In this document: positions 12,718 to 23,833 of the stretch, piece after piece
Layout: the number at the start of each line of letters is the position of its first letter
Numbering within the stretch: position 1 is the first letter of the stretch
DNA from: Lunularia cruciata
Lineage: Eukaryota; Streptophyta; Marchantiopsida; Lunulariales; Lunulariaceae
DNA: 64,000 nt
Assembly (NCBI GenBank): GCA_948567375.1
Contig: OX419756.1
Span: forward strand, 42,856,333 to 42,920,332
Direction of reading: 5' to 3'
Program-made: the position numbers and the translations under genes
The notes under the pieces: model-generated
Database searches by the model: none
What the model was told of the DNA's origin: nothing
Seen by the model: the letters and a program-made list of their open reading frames with translations, nothing else

Positions 12718-13125
12718 TGTAGAAGTCCAAGGAGAGAAATAGGAGAATAGAAGACCGGAATGGAAGATCACATTGGGAATCTCAATTGAAGGAAACTCAA
12801 AATGCCTAGTTTGAGCTTGGCTTTGGTATTTATATGCAACTTGGGTACAAGATTCCCAAGGAGCTTCCAAGGAAGGGTCCTTCTTGGAGCCGCCCTACTT
12901 GGAATGCCAGCTAAGCTAACCGTTTACTTGGCACACAAGCTAAGCTAGGTATCAACTTGGCATACAAGTTATTCTACCCTTGGAAAGTTCCTAGAAGCTT
13001 CTCACCAAGAAGCTTCTTGGGTACTTCTAGCACATTCTTAGACTAGTTTTATTTTCTTTTGCTATATTTAGCTTAAAATAATAACTCATCAGTTTTTATT
13101 AACTTTTTTGCAATTATACATTATT
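12718..13125 (-). repeat. chromovirus solo LTR, reverse orientation
   Basis: On the minus strand this ends ...GGACTTCTACA (12718) and carries the family's diagnostic block around CATTCTCCTATTTCTCTCC and the AAGCTTCTTGGTGAGAAGC region. Its other end at about 13125 is worn. It faces the LTR at 11790-12263 across 454 bp of sequence that I cannot assign. Confidence 0.7.
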
Positions 13126-13276
13126 AAATACTCCCTTGCCATTAGTTGGAAATGTCCATATTGCCATGGAATCTTCAAACTCCTATAGGGCTATTTGTGC
13201 ATTTTGGAGATGAGAGAGAGACTCCCATGTGGCATTGTTAAGGAGATACCATATTCAATATGTCATTGGGAGCCCT

Positions 13277-13789
13277 TGTAAAAGACCAAGGAGAGAAATA
13301 GGAGAATGGAAGATTGGAGTGAAAGATCACTTTGGGACTCTTGAATGAGTGAAACTCTAAATGCCTAGCATGAGCTGGGACTTTGGTATTTAGAGGGAAA
13401 ACATAAGATTATTGAGAAAACACAAGACTATTGAGAAGCTTCCTAGAGGCCGCCTTCTTAGAGAGCAAGCTAAGCTAATTAGGCAGCTTCTTGAGAAGTT
13501 TCCTTCTAGAAACTATCTACTTGATGTGTAAGTTACGCTAGTTGGGAAGCTTTGCAAGAAGCTTTGTTCTAGAAACCACCTACTTGGCATGCAAGCTAAG
13601 CTAGCTAAGAAGCCTTCCAAGAAGCTTTCTCCTAGAAGTCACCACTTGGTGTACACTTTACTCAATACTTGGAAAGTACCAAGAAGCTTCTTAGATGCTT
13701 CTAAAATACTCTATAATTCTTGGCTAATTTGGCCTATTTGCTACTTCATTAGTCTTGACTAACTCATTTGTAAACACCATATTGTTATA
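13277..13789 (-). repeat. 3' LTR of minus-strand chromovirus
   Basis: On the minus strand it starts TATAACAATATGG at 13789, a worn form of TGTAACAATATGG, and ends GGTCTTTTACA at 13277. It contains a TATA-like CTCTAAATACC shortly before the end region and the palindromic AAGCTTCTTGG blocks of this family. Confidence 0.85.
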
Positions 13790-14348
13790 ACCATATAGGA
13801 TGTCATGACGTGCAAGGATACAATCAAATTCATATTCCTCATGATTGTTGATAGGGATGGGAGAAGAGAGAATTGGACATGAGTGGAAAAGGAAGATGGG
13901 TTAGAAACAAAGGGTTTTAACTTTGCAACATTGAAGATATGATGGATATGCTTATGATTACGGAGAGCAAGTCAGTAGGCAACAAGAGAAATGACTTGAG
14001 TAATATCAAATGGACCTATCAAATTGGGAGCAAGTTTATGAACTTGGGTATCAAGTGAGAGAGGAATTTTACGAGAAGAAAGCATGACCTTCTTAGCTAG
14101 TTGAAAGGTGAGATGGCAATGATGTTTATCAACATATTCCTTCTAAGAATTTTGAGCAATGAGAAGATGAGACTTGGCTTGGTGTAGGGATTTAGATAAC
14201 ATGGACAATGAGGTAGAAGTATGTAGGACCTAAGATGGTAGAGGAGCAAGAAGAGAATCTAGAAAAATTGGATCTTGCTCATGATTAAAGAAGAAAGGAG
14301 AAAATATGGTACTTGCTTGCTTATAATTATTGTAGGCAAACTCGACAA

Positions 14349-14900
14349 CTACAAGATAAGTATCTTAATCAATATGGTGGGAATGGACAAAAGCATGTAG
14401 CATTTCCTCCAAAAGACAATTTTCTTGTTCCATTTGTTCATCAATTTGAGATGATAAGCTATAGATAATGCAAGCTTGGTACCAAGGAGTTCAAAAAGTG
14501 TTTGCCAAAATTTACCAATAAAGTAAGGATCTTGATCAACAATGAAAATCCTTGGCATCCCATGGTGCTTGAAGATAGTGTCAAAGTACATCTAGGCCAA
14601 TCTTAGAGCATCAATTTTATTCATGGTAGGTGCCAAATGAATCTACTTATTGAGCTTATCAACAAACACTACAATCACTACTTGGCCTTAGTCTATCTTA
14701 GGCAAGGATGTGATGAGGTCTAAGCTTACATGTTCCCAATGGGTAGATGTAATTGGTAGTGGTTGAAAGCATCTACTTGCCTTTTGGTTGACGGTTTTGT
14801 TGCATTGGTAGCTCTCACAAGATTGAACAAACTCTTGAACCTCTTGTGCCATGTTGAGCATCCACCATTGATGTTATAGGGTACCCAAAGTCTTTTCCAC
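14349..14900 (-). pseudogene. integrase remnant of chromovirus
   Basis: The 80-codon piece ending at 14349 contains FKHHGMPRIFIVDQDPYFIGKF, equivalent to the second catalytic Asp region. In a neighbouring frame the segment DEQMEQENCLLEEML keeps an acidic residue at the third catalytic position, unlike the copy at 1239-1652. The upstream part (to about 14900) shows the CxxC end of the zinc-binding region. Stops and frameshifts make it non-functional. Confidence 0.8.
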
Positions 14901-15393
14901 CCCATGTGACCAAATATTGGTAAGCCATGGGCCTCTTGAAGCCACACAAATCATAGATCACCCTAAGCTAGAACATAAATTTGGTTCTCATAAAATAGAA
15001 GGCCTTCCTTCAAGGAGAAAGAGTTATATTCTTTATTGTGTGTTGCAAGATAACCTTGTCATAACTGAAAGAATGGGTCTTGTTGTAAAGTGGTCCTAAA
15101 CTTGATTTGGACTTTTGAATTAATTGATATTATTATAATTGTTGTTGTTATGAGAGATTTAAGAAGAATCTTCACATCAGATTGTTGTGAAAGTGCATCA
15201 AGGAAGGCACAAAACTTGTTGGGTTTGTACTCAAGCTTGATGTCAAAAAACTATAAGTGTTTCTCCCAATGATGATGTTGACTCTTCATGTGCTCCAAAT
15301 GTAAGATCTAGAATAATGGTTTGTGATCAGTTCATATGATCACATGTTTCCTCAAGAGATAATATCTCTATACCCTTGTGGCATATACCATTG

Positions 15394-16446
15394 CTAATTG
15401 TTGTCAATCCTAAGTAGAGTAATTCCTTTTGTGGCATTTAGTCCGTAAGATACAAAGGTAATTGGATGTAATATGTCTAGAAATTCTTGTTGCAACATAG
15501 CCTCAATGGTAAAGTTAGAAGTATCAAAATCAACCACACAAGGTAGTTGAAGATCATATGGTTCACGGTTGGGTTGTGAAAACACCATATGCTTTAGTTT
15601 CTTGAATGCTTCTTTTTGCTTATGGTCCACTAAAAGCTTGATGTCTTCTCCAAGAGATTGGTCAATGGTGCGGCTACATAAGCATAGTAGTGAATGTATT
15701 GTTGAAAAAAACTCACCAAGCCATTAAATGCCCAAAATTCTATGGCATCCTGAGGAGTAGATCAATTGGTAATGGCTTTGATTTTCTCTTGTTCCATTTT
15801 GATCCCCTTTGATGAGACCAATGACCCAAGAAGGTAACTTCCTTTTGTCAAATGATACATTTTGACTTCTTGTAATAAAACTTCCATTAGCATAATCATC
15901 TTATGACTTCTTGTCTATAATTCTTGTGTTTTGCCTCTATCTTACTATAGATTAAAATATCATCCAAGAATACCATCACATATTGATCTAATAGCCCATC
16001 CAATACTTGATGGATTTGATCCATGAAAACTACCATAGCATTAGTGAGCCCTAAAGGTAAAATTCTCCACTCAAAATACCCATACCTTATGCCAAACGTA
16101 ATATTTTGCACATTGTATTCATCAATAGCCACTTCAAAGATCCAACTTGGAGAAAGACTGTGCTACACTCAATTGATCCAACAAGTTATCAAATTTGAGG
16201 CAAGGGAAATGCATTCTTCATTATTTGTTTATCAAGGCCATTGTAGTCAATATAGAATCAAAGTCATCCATCTTTCTTTGATACAAAGAGTATTGGTGCT
16301 CTCCAAGGAGATGTACTATGTTGTATGAAATCTTCTTCCACAACTTTGTGTTGTTAGAAGCTCTTCTAACTCCTTTGTTGAGAGCCTATAGATTGGTCTA
16401 CTCATAGGACTATTACATAGCAATAGCTTGACCTTGAAGGGCAAAC
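15394..16446 (-). pseudogene. reverse transcriptase/RNase H remnant of chromovirus
   Basis: Reading down the minus strand from 16446, the frame gives SRPIYRLSTKELEELL (start of the RT domain), a DLR/L-SGYHQLRI-like block, RILPLGLTNAM (RT motif before the active site), VMVFLDDILIYSK at about 15960 (the YxDD-box equivalent), and then KLKHMVFSQP and LPCVVDFDTSNF of the RNase H start. Upstream of 16446 the reading is cut by a foreign repeat and resumes at about 17140 with DLPKGLPYDQGM, the segment that normally precedes it directly. Confidence 0.85.
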
Positions 16447-17140
16447 TGTAATACCAAGAGCTAGCCATATCATCTCAATGTAAAATTCGGTTTGGTAACA
16501 TTTGGGATGATGTTATACATAATGGAAAGAATAGATCAGATGGAAGTATCATCAAAAGAGTACTTCTACTAAAAAGGCAAAAACCAAAATAAACTTGAAA
16601 ACCTTAGAACCAATAGCTAGACATATGATTTAAAGGTGAGAATTGGTTTTGTAACATCAAGAAGGATGTTACACATGATTGACTAGATAGATAAGAAAGA
16701 AGTATCACCAAAAGTGGACTTCTACTAATAGAGTAGGAACAGAAATATGCCTGAAATCTTTGAAGGCAATTTTGGAGGCCTAAATGGATGAATTAGACCT
16801 TGAAAATGTGCCCCTCCCCCCAATACAAAAAAAATTCCTTCCTTCCCCTTGGTTTTTCTCATTGAGAGCTTTCCAACGGTACCTAACCCATGTGATTTTG
16901 AGATTCCTACATGAAGATTCCCTACAAGATTCCCTCTGGTCAAAGCTTGTTTGACCAACCAGATAGGATCAGGACCAACATGTCACCCATCCAAGTAAGT
17001 AATCCAAGGGTGGAGCTTCCTCAAAAGAGATTCTCTTTGTCTATATAGTAAAGAGAAGATGCTTCTTTGGGGCATCTGATGCTTGAGTGTGAAATTTTTG
17101 TTTTCTCTCTTCTCTTGTCCTTAGAGTATTATACATACCT
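16447..17140 (+). repeat. second-family LTR inserted in chromovirus pol
   Basis: The segment begins TGTAATACC and aligns with 2763-3362. It sits between two parts of the minus-strand pol gene that are contiguous in related elements (DLPKGLPYDQG on one side, LPFKV then SRPIYRLS on the other), so it is a younger insertion in opposite orientation. The right end is uncertain by some tens of bases and a target duplication could not be shown. Confidence 0.7.
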
Positions 17141-17389
17141 TGGTCATAAGGTAATCCTTTTGGAAGATCATCTAAAACACACAAAAACTCTTGCACTATT
17201 TGATCAACCATTGCTTGTTGAGGTTGCATACACTCATCAGATTCTCCTTGCACAATTGGCTTGATCTACACATAAAAATGAGAATATTTTCTTACAAAGC
17301 TTGCTTTATAGTTGCTATAATAACAAACTTCTAATCTTGGAACTTATTATTCTTAAGTGTCTTACTTAGAGGTACCAAACAACCTAATG

Positions 17390-17700
17390 AATAATTCTTA
17401 CCTTGGTGTTGTATTCGAATTTGTTATCAAATCCAATCAAATTGAACCTTATGATGTTCAAGCCAAGGCAAACCTAGAATGGAATTGTAATGTAGGAGGC
17501 TACTATAAACCTCATACACTCTGAATACTCTTTTCCAATCTTGAATGTAACAAGATGTGAAATATAGAATACATAACCCTTTCTACCATCTGTCATCATG
17601 TGTCTACTACCAAATATTGGTCTATTAGGAATACATAATTCTTTTACTAATTGCATAGACATGTACTTCCAAAACTTCCATAGTCAACCAAAATCCTCCA
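17390..17700 (-). pseudogene. retroviral-type aspartic protease region remnant
   Basis: The 62-codon minus-strand frame 17474-17662 (LVKELCIPNRPIFG, GRKGYVFYISHLVTFKIGKEY), followed in another frame by CLGLNIIRFNLIGF (equivalent to the LGMPWL-H-IDW block), matches the second half of a Ty3/gypsy protease. It lies at the expected place between the CCHC knuckle and RT. The catalytic DSG part is not clearly readable. Confidence 0.6.
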
Positions 17701-17886
17701 ACAACAATAGAATATCATATCTTGCAATTATATCAAACTTTCATAGGTCAAGCCTTTAATTTTATTGGAACAAATCAAGTTCTTAGTAAGCGGCTAGATA
17801 TGTACTACTAGGATTTTTTTTTCCTTGATCCTCATGTTCCAAGAACTCCATTTGGACAATGTGTCAAGTTCATCTATTCCTAGTTG

Positions 17887-17933
17887 GGCATTTGGCAATG
17901 CAATGTCTTATTTGGCAACAATCAAAGCAGCCA
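17887..17933 (-). other. gag CCHC zinc knuckle remnant
   Basis: The minus strand reads GGCFDCCQIRHCIAKCPTR, a perfect CX2CX4HX4C spacing. This is the nucleocapsid zinc knuckle that binds retroelement RNA. Stops lie nearby, but the motif itself is intact. It marks the end of gag in the element spanning 13277-19353. Confidence 0.8.
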
Positions 17934-18961
17934 CCACTTTGTTGTAATCTTTCTCTGTTTGTAGTGCCAAGTGGTCTATGTTAGATGGCATGAATCTCCA
18001 TTGGTGGCATCTCCTCTAATCGTGTGTAGTGTGTTTCTAGGTTTTTGGAGGTCTAGGTAAAGATCAAATTATGGCAACTAAGGAATCAAAGCATTTAGCC
18101 AATTGCATGGCTTCTTCCAAGTGTCTAGGCTCTCATATAGAAACTCATAATTTGTTACATGATTTCAAGCCACTCAAAAAACAGTCTAGAGCTTCATCTT
18201 CTAGTATCTTAGCAATTTACATTATGGTATTTTGGAACTTAGTGATGTAACTCCTCATAGAACCAATATGCTTCAACTCTACCAATCTATATTGTACGGC
18301 TTGTGCAACATTTACTACTTGGAATCTCCCAATTATTGCACTCTTGAATTCTTTCCATGGTGAGATTGGTGCAATAAACTACCATTGAGCTTGCTCCACC
18401 CAAAATTGTCACCATAGCTTTACCACTCCATCTAATTAGCTTGAAATCAAGTGAATATATCTCTGTTCATCTTGAAGATTTATAGTTTCAAAATAATATT
18501 TGCAATCGAACAAAAAATTCTCCATTACACATAAGAGATCCTTGCTTTTGAATACCATTTCATTTGGAAATCAAACTCTTCTCCTTCTTGAAATACTACT
18601 ATTTCTCTCTACATGCTCTTATTATTGATAATTTATCTCTTCTAACAATCAAGTAAGGTGCTCAATTTATTACTACATACCAATGATAACTTTGAGCATT
18701 GCCACCATGACTACTACTTTATCCAACTATCTACTTGAAATTTTCTACATTAAAACATAGATACAACATGTACACCCCTCCTCGTAAGTTACATTCAAAA
18801 GTATCCATGGTTCATTGGACAAGGTGATTGTCTTAAAAAAATTCTACCCAAAGTGTGAGATGATGAATTGCATGAAATGATATTTTGGTAATACATGGAT
18901 AATAAAATCCCATTTGTTTGGAGAAAATGGATTTAGTTGTCCATAGATTCTACATCATTCT

Positions 18962-18975
18962 TGCTCTAATACCAA
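18962..18975 (-). other. primer binding site (initiator Met tRNA type)
   Basis: Directly inside the 5' LTR end the minus strand reads TTGGTATTAGAGCA. It differs by one base from the TGGTATCAGAGC primer site used by many plant LTR elements, complementary to the 3' end of initiator tRNA-Met. This fixes the LTR boundary at 18976 and the element's orientation. Confidence 0.85.
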
Positions 18976-19353
18976 TATAAAGACCAAGGAGAGAAATAGA
19001 AGAATGGAAGACCAAAGTGGAAGATAACATTGGGATTCTCAAGTGAAAGAAACTCCAAATGCCTAGCTTGAGCTTGACTCTGATATTTATAAGTAACCTA
19101 GATACAAGACTTTAAAGGAGCTTTCAAGGAAGGTTCCTTCTAAGAACTGCCTAACTTGGAGTGCAAGCTAAGCTAACCTAACATAATCATTTACTCAACA
19201 TACAAGTTACTCTCCCCTTAGAAAGTTCTAAGAAGCTTCTTGGATGCTTCTAGTATATTCATAGGCTAGTTCTACTTCTTTTTGCAATGTTCTAGCTTAG
19301 ATTACTAACTCACTAGCTTTTACTAACTTGTCTGCTAACTCCATATTATTATT
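18976..19353 (-). repeat. 5' LTR of minus-strand chromovirus
   Basis: On the minus strand this ends ...CCTTGGTCTTTATA next to the primer binding site and starts near 19353 with a worn TAATAATAATATGG. It is about 135 bp shorter than the 3' LTR because part of the palindromic block region is missing. Confidence 0.8.
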
Positions 19354-22300
19354 ATTGGGGTTATGTGCATAGGGAGAAATTTGGCGTGTGTAATGACAGT
19401 GCCATGTGCATGGGATGAGATCTAGTGTGTAAAAAATTGGGCCTGGTGTGCTTAGCAAGAGGTGGATATTGGGTTGGTATATGTAATGCAACGGTGTGGT
19501 GTGTGTCTACAAGAGGGATGTTTGTCAATATGGATGTGGGATATTGGAGTTTGCAACACTAACTTGATAGGAATTTTAGCATTCAGCAATAAAAAACTTT
19601 ACTTATGTGTGGGCATGGGTATTCCATGCCAATCGCAACCTTCAGCCCCAAAAATCAAGGTTTGACTCCCATATCTTCTCCATCAAATTTTTTAATTAGG
19701 ATTTGTCCAACAAACACTAGTTCGTGAATATTATATGATCCTTCACCTGATGGAATTTGATGAGCCAAGATCACTTCTCTATGTCCTTCATGTTTTGTTC
19801 TTCAAAGCTCATTACATTGTCTTCCATTCTCATTTGCCATGGTCAAATTTTTTGGAAATCATTAACCCACTCCTCAAATTTCTAGATCTACTTTCCATAG
19901 GTGCTCTCTCTCAATTTTCAAAGCTCAAATGACACTCTAGATTTGGTAGAAGCTCTCTCCCTTCCTTAACCCTTTTGGACTGCTACACTCAGTTTTTGAA
20001 ACTTGCATTTTGCCCAAATTCTCAAATTTATACTTAGAATTGAGATTAGAAACCTCTTCTCGCCCCTTTGCCCCTTTTGCTCAAGTTTCAAAAATTCTGG
20101 TGCCTCTACCCTTCCTTAGATCTTAAAACTTCTTGCCCCTCTACTCTTCTTTAGGATTGAAATGGTATAGACTTTCAACCCCAAAAGTACACACTCAATT
20201 TTGGAATATCTACTCTTCTCCTCTACTCCCTCTAAAGCTTTCTTAGTTTTCAAAAATCACCAAAAAACCTTGAACCCCTTATTTACAGATTTTGAAAGCA
20301 CAAGCTTGCATATTGTTCTCTTAACTCTACCATACCCCAAATCTACCTGATTGTTTTCCGTCTCTAGCCTCCAATTTTTAAATTTACCTCCCCCATTCTC
20401 TCTATTCTTCTTTGATGTCCTACAGAAACCCTTGCCTCTCTACTCATTTAGAGGATTGAAATGGTCTGGACTTTTAGCCCCAAAAGTACACACTCTATTT
20501 TCAAATATCTCCTCTCCTCCTTTGCTCCCAATAAACCTCTCTCAATTTTAAAAATTCACACAAAATCCATGAATCCCTTCTACTCAACTTTCAAATTTTA
20601 GAAGTCTACTTATTCATTTACTTATTCATTGTATTTGTCTCCAAACTCCACCACACCCCAAATTTGCCTGATCATTTCCCTATCCGGCCTCTACTTTTGA
20701 AATTCAATCCATACTCTCTCTTATTTCTTGTGTTGTATAGACCCTTAAAGAAAACTGCTCCTGCAATTTCTATCTGTGCACACTTATCTCGATTGTGCTC
20801 CAAAATATATGCATAAATCTCTCTTGGTTCTCCAAAATATCTAGGCTTAATAATATAAAAAGACATTTCTCAAATTATGATTATCCATTTCCCAAATATG
20901 GCTGTCCACTCTTAGAATATGATTGTAGATTTGTGAGTGTATGAAAAAAATCACTTGAGAATATGACTAAAATTCTCTAAGTTCAGAAATAAATTCTCTC
21001 AAACTATGACTGAAGCTCTACAAATATATGAATATATTGTCTCTAACAAAGATTTATCCGCTCTATTAGATACACAATACATGCAACAAAATATACATAT
21101 ATGTGTTGCTTCAAATTCTTTCAAGGTTTAGTTTTGAATGCAACATTACATATTCATCGTACAATGCTATAGGATTTGCACTTAGTGACTCTTATAATCT
21201 CTGAAAATTTCAATGTTACATCTACCTTTGTGTGAACACACTCTAAATAAAGAATATGGTAACAAAGAAAAGCTTTTGCATCTCTACACTAAACCTACAT
21301 ACATCAAACTGTACCAATCTTGAGAAAACTACCCAAGCCTATATACACCCAAACTTGTATATCACGAGCAAGCTTGTGTATTCCAATCAACCCGACCACC
21401 AAGGGTACACACCCATGATAAACATTTTATTAAATCTTTATCCTAGATATAAAGAACCATCTGGTCTCTTTTTGAATTCCAAATATTTCTCCATAACATT
21501 TGCTTTTAAATACTCCGTATTCGAATGCAGATCTTGGTTCTCATCATCTCCTTCATCTACTATACACTCTTCCTCCTCCAATTCCCAAGTATAATATCTA
21601 TTTATCAAGAAGTTATATATAGTATAACATAGGTTGATATCCATTTCATGATATAAACATTTTTATTTCCTTTGTTCAATTGAACCCTTAACTCTCTCAT
21701 CTAGTCTTGCATCTAGTCTTGAGAATTCCTATATAATGTTTAGTTATTATTTGAGTGCGAGATATACATGTGTTAAAGTCGAGTTTGTCCGCAATGCAAG
21801 CTATTTTGAAGGCTCCAGCAGATATGACATTGGCATGTGTCCAGAATCTGCAAGCAAGTAGTTGAAGTCTAAATAGTTCCATGAGAGATAGGAAAGATAG
21901 TTTGAAGCTCGGTCGATTCCCATCATGTACATTTCTCGTTTCTGGGCATCGCACCTCTCGTTCTTCTTCGGGCAAACAAAAATGTAGAATTGGGTAATTT
22001 TCTCAAAACGAGGATCAACGAGACAAAAACGCAAGTAATAAAAAGAACAAATGTTCATGTCCAGTCATGACCGAAAGCGACTTCCACAAACACTGAACAT
22101 CGAGGTTTTGAGAGAATTTGACCGAGTGTCGTTGCATTGTAGGTACTTACTTCGGATTCATTTGTCAACAGTTGTTTAAGAGATTGGCACAGTCCATCAA
22201 ACACCCTGGGATAGAATTCCCATGAGCTAACATAGAATTTGAGAGAACTGACCATCTGCAAGAAAAGTTGTCCCATTTTGCAGTTCAAGTCCCCTATGAT

Positions 22301-23833
22301 CTAAACTCTGAGCATCACTAGAGGTAGTTTGTTTCTTTTCATGGAAAATTGCCCCTCACACGAACACCCCTATATCCTATATGTCTTTATCTTTTTGGTT
22401 GTTTTCAAAACAATTTTGATATTATTAATTATTTTAGAAGCTATTTAATATATCGATTGAGATCATATTGGCTTGTTTTTAGTGCACCAGAGTTCTTTAT
22501 GGTTTTTCTTAGAGAAATATAATTGCTGAATTTTATTTTTTTTCTTGAAATATTCAAACGTAGATAAATTCTGAAATTTAATATCATAACGATAATATTC
22601 ACTACCTGGATGAGCTAAACAATGATATTACAAACCTAAATCTAGATCCTAAACCTTGATCTATCGGCGAAGTTGAGTTGAATAATAAATGTTTATACCA
22701 TATGAAAAGAAACACAAATACATAAAACCCATAATTACAGAAGAACATAGCGATAGAAAAGCATGAAAAGCATAATAGAAAGGTAAACGGTGAAGCCATA
22801 GGAATAGAGTGATGGAAAAGAAATGGTAAGAAACTGAGAATAAAAGAATTCGGGAACATAACGGTGGCTTGAGATAACTTACAAACTAAGTCAAAGGTTT
22901 TAGGATAGGTTAAGTTATTATACATACGTTGAAATCATAGGTATAATGTTGAGGGTACACTTCTTGGATGGAAGCGGGTTGCCATAAAACGAAAACATAC
23001 CAAATTGATATCGAACTTGAGCTAGAAGAATCTGGTCTCCAATGTATCAATGGATTGTTGACTTTAGTCTTTTGAGGCTCAGTCCACTTTTCTCTTTCTT
23101 CATGAAATTCTAATGCCCAAAGCTGACGGGACTCATTCACAATTAGGAATTTCTTTGGAGAACTAAAATATAAACTTCCTTGAACTCCTCTTTTACTTCC
23201 AAAACGTTTCTAGAGTCTAAACCTATTTACAAATAGATAGTTCACAAATTACAGACTTTTTCGAAAAGGTACGTATTATGTACCTACTTGATTGATTTTT
23301 GCCCTAAATATTTACAATAAACATCCTTTTCATCGCTGTACTCAAAAGAATATTAAAACAAATTTAATCAAGATGAGATCTCTCAGATTATTGAAAACGG
23401 TTTTTCCTTTTTACAAATAAAAAAATAGGAAACCCTACCCTTGCAATGCTCGGAAGCAATGCTGAGACATTGTGTTCTGCTGATAAGGTAGAGTTATCTG
23501 AACAAAAGCTTTGGATTAAACTGGAGCCGGAACGGAGCAGTTCTGGTCCAGTCTGCTTGTTCTACGTAGAAGAGTGGCTCCTCTCAATCACAGACGAGCA
23601 TTTCTGGAGCCATGGACGGGGGGAGTGCGTAATGTCAATCAACCATTTGAATAGATACTGGCCATTCGCATCGTATCCCTTAAATCCGTTGATAATTTTG
23701 GTAATCTTATATACAAAAATGTGGTGATGACTATGCACCGAGGTATAACTTTCTGGGAGGAAGAGGCGAGACCCCAAACCAATCTTTGTAAGCGTATCAA
23801 ATCAATCGTTTCTGCTGATAGTGGACCTAGTAA
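19354..23833. other. intergenic stretch with a 296-bp tandem duplication
   Basis: No gene is supported. From about 20100 to 20720 a C/T-rich unit of about 296 bp occurs twice in tandem; for example the block around CTTGCCTCTCTACTC and GGATTGAAATGG at 20132 recurs at 20430, and CCAAATYTRCCTGAT at about 20337 recurs at about 20660. A third, more diverged copy may begin near 20030. Composition becomes richer in GC from about 21.8 kb towards the gene island. Confidence 0.6.

Larger units (their letters stand above)
13277..19353 (-). mobile_element. Ty3/gypsy chromovirus, near full length, degenerate
   Basis: This minus-strand LTR retrotransposon runs from 5' LTR (18976-19353) through primer binding site (18962-18975), gag with a CCHC knuckle (17887-17933), protease (about 17390-17700), reverse transcriptase (about 15640-16446), RNase H (about 14950-15640) and integrase (about 14340-14900) to the 3' LTR (13277-13789). 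Frames are broken by many stops. Recognisable pieces include VMVFLDDILIYSK (RT), LPCVVDFDTSNF (RNase H) and FKHHGMPRIFIVDQDP (integrase). A second-family LTR (about 16447-17140, plus strand) splits pol. LTR lengths differ (378 and 513 bp) because of internal deletion. No convincing target-site duplication was seen. It is a relative of the element at 1-2753. Confidence 0.92.

Noticed and set aside
18962-18975. Initiator tRNA-Met gene fragment
   Set aside because: Only the 3' complement of the tRNA is present, placed exactly at an LTR end, so it is a primer binding site.
22602-22925. 107-codon hydrophobic minus-strand frame
   Set aside because: It is Phe/Leu-rich because of an A-rich plus strand; there is no recognisable membrane-protein family and no splice partners.
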